DNA from: Alphaproteobacteria bacterium
GTDB taxonomy: Bacteria > Pseudomonadota > Alphaproteobacteria > Sphingomonadales > Sphingomonadaceae
DNA length: 8,397 nt
Direction of reading: 5' to 3'
Assembly (NCBI GenBank): GCA_018828205.1
Contig: JAHJWA010000395.1
Coordinates: 1 to 8,397, forward strand
Part shown: positions 6,337 to 8,397 of the stretch, piece after piece
Position numbering within the stretch: position 1 is the first letter of the stretch
Layout: every line of letters starts with the position of its first letter
Notes under the pieces: generated by a model
The model's database searches: none
Told to the model about the DNA's origin: nothing
What the model saw: the letters and a program-made list of their open reading frames with translations, nothing else
Made by a program: the position numbers and the translations under genes

Positions 6337-8397
6337 ATGTTCGACATCAACAAAGTAGAACTGGAGTGGGGCGGAAAGACCCTCACGCTGAAAACCGGCC
6401 ACATCGCGCGTCAGGCCGACGGCGCCGTGCTGGCCACCTATGGCGAAACCGTGGTGCTTTGCGCCGTGACCGCCGCCCGCAGCCTGAAGGAAGGGCAGGA
6501 TTTCTTCCCGCTCACCGTCCATTATCAGGAAAAATTCTCCGCCGCCGGGCGCATCCCGGGCGGCTTCTTCAAGCGCGAACGCGGCGCCACCGAGAAGGAA
6601 ACGCTCACCAGCCGGCTCATCGACCGTCCGGTCCGTCCGCTGTTCCCCGAAGGTTTCTACAACGAGATCAACGTGATCTGCCAGGTCCTGTCGTATGACG
6701 GCGAGACCGAGCCCGATATCGTCGCGATGATCGCCGCTTCTGCCGCGCTGACCATCTCGGGTCTGCCCTTCATGGGCCCGATCTCGGGCTGCCGTGTCGG
6801 CATGGTCGATGGCGAATACACGCTCAACCCGGCGCAGGCTTCGACGCTTGAAGACGGACGTCTAGATCTGATCGTCGCCGCCACGCATGACGCGGTGATG
6901 ATGGTCGAATCCGAAGCCAAGGAGCTGACCGAAGAGGAAATGCTCGGCGCGGTGATGTTCGCGCATGACGAGAACCGCAAGGTCATCAAGGCGATCGTCG
7001 ATCTGGCCGAACTGGCCGCCAAGGATCCCTGGGATCTCGATCCGGTCGAAGACAAGACCGCGACGCTCGACGAGCTGCGCGGGCTGATCGGCGCCGATAT
7101 CGATGCGGCCTACAAGCTCACCGACAAGCAGCAGCGCCAGAACGCGATTGCCGATGCCCGTGCCAAGGCGCGCGCGCATTACGAGAGCCTGGATCACTCC
7201 GATCCGGCCGAATATCTCGGCAAGCTCAAGCTGGTGAAGAAGCTCGAAAGCGACATCGTCCGCAAGGCGATCCTCAAGGACGGCAAGCGGATCGACGGCC
7301 GTGCGGTCGATCAGGTTCGCCCGATCGAGGCGATGGTCGGCTTCCTGCCGCGCACGCATGGTTCCTCGCTGTTCACTCGCGGCGAGACGCAGGCGATCTG
7401 CACCACCACGCTGGGCACCAAGGATTCCGAGCAGATGATCGACGGGCTCAGCGGCCTGTCCTACGAAAGCTTCATGCTGCACTACAACTTCCCGCCCTAT
7501 TCGGTCGGCGAAGTGGGCCGGTTCGGCGGTTCGAACCGCCGCGAGATCGGCCATGGCAAGCTCGCCTGGCGCGCTCTGCACCCGGTTCTGCCCTCGCGTG
7601 AGGACTTCCCCTACACGATCCGCGTCCTGTCCGACATCACCGAGTCCAACGGCTCGAGCTCGATGGCGACGGTCTGCGGCGGCTGCCTCAGCATGATGGA
7701 TGCCGGCGTTCCGATCGAACGTCCGGTTTCGGGCATCGCGATGGGCCTGATCCTGGAAGGCGACCAGTTCGCCGTGCTCAGCGACATCCTCGGCGACGAG
7801 GATCACCTGGGCGACATGGACTTCAAGGTCGCCGGCACCGAAGCGGGCATCACCACCATGCAGATGGACATCAAGGTCGCCGGCATCACGCAGGAAATCA
7901 TGGCCAAGGCGCTCGAGCAGGCCAAGGCCGGTCGTACGCACATCCTGGGCGAGATGACCAAGGCGCTGGGCACCGCCCGCGGCGAAGTCAGCAAGCATGC
8001 TCCGCGCATCGAGACGCTGCAGATCGACAAGTCGAAGATCCGCGACGTCATTGGCACGGGCGGCAAGGTGATCCGCGAGATCGTCGCCGAGACCGGTGCC
8101 AAGGTCGATATCGACGACGAGGGCATGATCAAGATCAGCTCCTCGAACGTCGATGAGATCGAGGCAGCCCGCAAGTGGATCCTCGGCATCGTCGAGGAAG
8201 CGGAAGTCGGCAAGATCTACGATGGCAAGGTCGTCAACATCGTCGATTTCGGCGCCTTCGTGAACTTCATGGGTGGCAAGGACGGTCTCGTCCACGTTTC
8301 CGAAATGAAGAACGAGCGCGTCGAGAAGCCGACCGACGTCGTGTCGGAGGGCCAGGCGGTCAAGGTCAAGGTCCTCGAGATCGACCAGCGCGGCAAG
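6337..8397 (+). CDS. pnp: Polynucleotide phosphorylase, 3'-truncated by the window edge
   Basis: PNPase degrades RNA 3' to 5' using phosphate, releasing nucleoside diphosphates; it works alone or with the degradosome. The window holds 687 codons without a stop; with a family length near 700-780, the carboxyl end is missing. Domains in order: first RNase PH-like domain (about residues 11-145, including FSAAGRIPGGFFKRERG and RLIDRPVRPLFP), helical linker (about 240-320), and second RNase PH-like domain from about 325, with GSSLFTRGETQA. In this domain NGSSSMA forms the phosphate loop, and DEDHLGDMDFK supplies the metal-binding Asp489 and Asp495. A KH domain follows with GTGG at 573-576, then an S1 domain from about residue 624 (GKVVNIVDFGAFVNF), cut by the edge. 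The amino end MFDINKVELEWGGKTL is typical of alphaproteobacterial PNPase. The 174-base gap to rpsO carries a terminator-like hairpin and further structures. Confidence 0.98.
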   Translation, partial: MFDINKVELEWGGKTLTLKTGHIARQADGAVLATYGETVVLCAVTAARSLKEGQDFFPLTVHYQEKFSAAGRIPGGFFKRERGATEKETLTSRLIDRPVRPLFPEGFYNEINVICQVLSYDGETEPDIVAMIAASAALTISGLPFMGPISGCRVGMVDGEYTLNPAQASTLEDGRLDLIVAATHDAVMMVESEAKELTEEEMLGAVMFAHDENRKVIKAIVDLAELAAKDPWDLDPVEDKTATLDELRGLIGADIDAAYKLTDKQQRQNAIADARAKARAHYESLDHSDPAEYLGKLKLVKKLESDIVRKAILKDGKRIDGRAVDQVRPIEAMVGFLPRTHGSSLFTRGETQAICTTTLGTKDSEQMIDGLSGLSYESFMLHYNFPPYSVGEVGRFGGSNRREIGHGKLAWRALHPVLPSREDFPYTIRVLSDITESNGSSSMATVCGGCLSMMDAGVPIERPVSGIAMGLILEGDQFAVLSDILGDEDHLGDMDFKVAGTEAGITTMQMDIKVAGITQEIMAKALEQAKAGRTHILGEMTKALGTARGEVSKHAPRIETLQIDKSKIRDVIGTGGKVIREIVAETGAKVDIDDEGMIKISSSNVDEIEAARKWILGIVEEAEVGKIYDGKVVNIVDFGAFVNFMGGKDGLVHVSEMKNERVEKPTDVVSEGQAVKVKVLEIDQRGK

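Noticed and set aside
6309..6698. A 129-codon frame starting at ATG 6309 in the pnp leader and overlapping the start of pnp.
   Set aside because: Most of it is an out-of-frame reading of pnp. The strong ribosome-binding site at 6324-6330 serves ATG 6337, and the peptide is low-complexity Arg-rich.
6862..8295. A 477-codon open frame on the minus strand across pnp.
   Set aside because: It lies wholly opposite a clear, fully motif-supported PNPase frame. Its translation is the repetitive Asp/Leu/Ala/Arg/His-rich pattern expected from the complement of GC-rich codons, and there is no recognisable domain.

Overview
The window is a GC-rich stretch of chromosome that looks alphaproteobacterial, most likely from the Sphingomonadales (Erythrobacter/Porphyrobacter/Sphingomonas type). 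This rests on the protein sequences as I recognise them (the IF2 amino-terminal linker, RbfA, S15 and PNPase) and on the conserved order infB-rbfA-truB-rpsO-pnp. I could not run a database search, so the order-level placement is an inference.

Layout. 1-2376 is the 3' part of infB (translation initiation factor IF2; the start lies off the left edge). 2377-2569 is a 193-base gap that holds a possible 39-codon membrane micro-ORF and a strong, almost perfect hairpin. rbfA (ribosome-binding factor A) follows at 2570-2980. Next to it, on the opposite strand and convergent, is a small DUF4126-like membrane protein gene (3008-3457). A 121-base divergent spacer leads to tdk (thymidine kinase, 3579-4154), then a site-2-protease-like membrane metalloprotease (4179-4871), whose stop codon overlaps the start of truB (tRNA pseudouridine-55 synthase, 4868-5887). 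rpsO (ribosomal protein S15) follows 5 bases later, then an intrinsic-type terminator/leader hairpin, and a 174-base structured leader before pnp (polynucleotide phosphorylase), which runs off the right edge.

How the genes fit together. The backbone is the classic translation/RNA-metabolism cluster: IF2 starts translation, RbfA matures the 30S subunit, TruB modifies tRNA, S15 nucleates assembly of the 30S platform, and PNPase degrades RNA. Compared with the common rbfA-truB adjacency, three genes (DUF4126-like, tdk, site-2 protease) are inserted. The reverse-strand gene probably splits the transcription unit, so truB-rpsO would depend on a promoter upstream of tdk or inside the insert.

No mobile element, CRISPR array, rRNA, tRNA or defence-like cassette is visible. 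I found no undescribed system. The points most worth checking are non-coding: the hairpin just upstream of rbfA, the run of hairpins in the pnp leader, and the forced start without a Shine-Dalgarno sequence on the protease gene.
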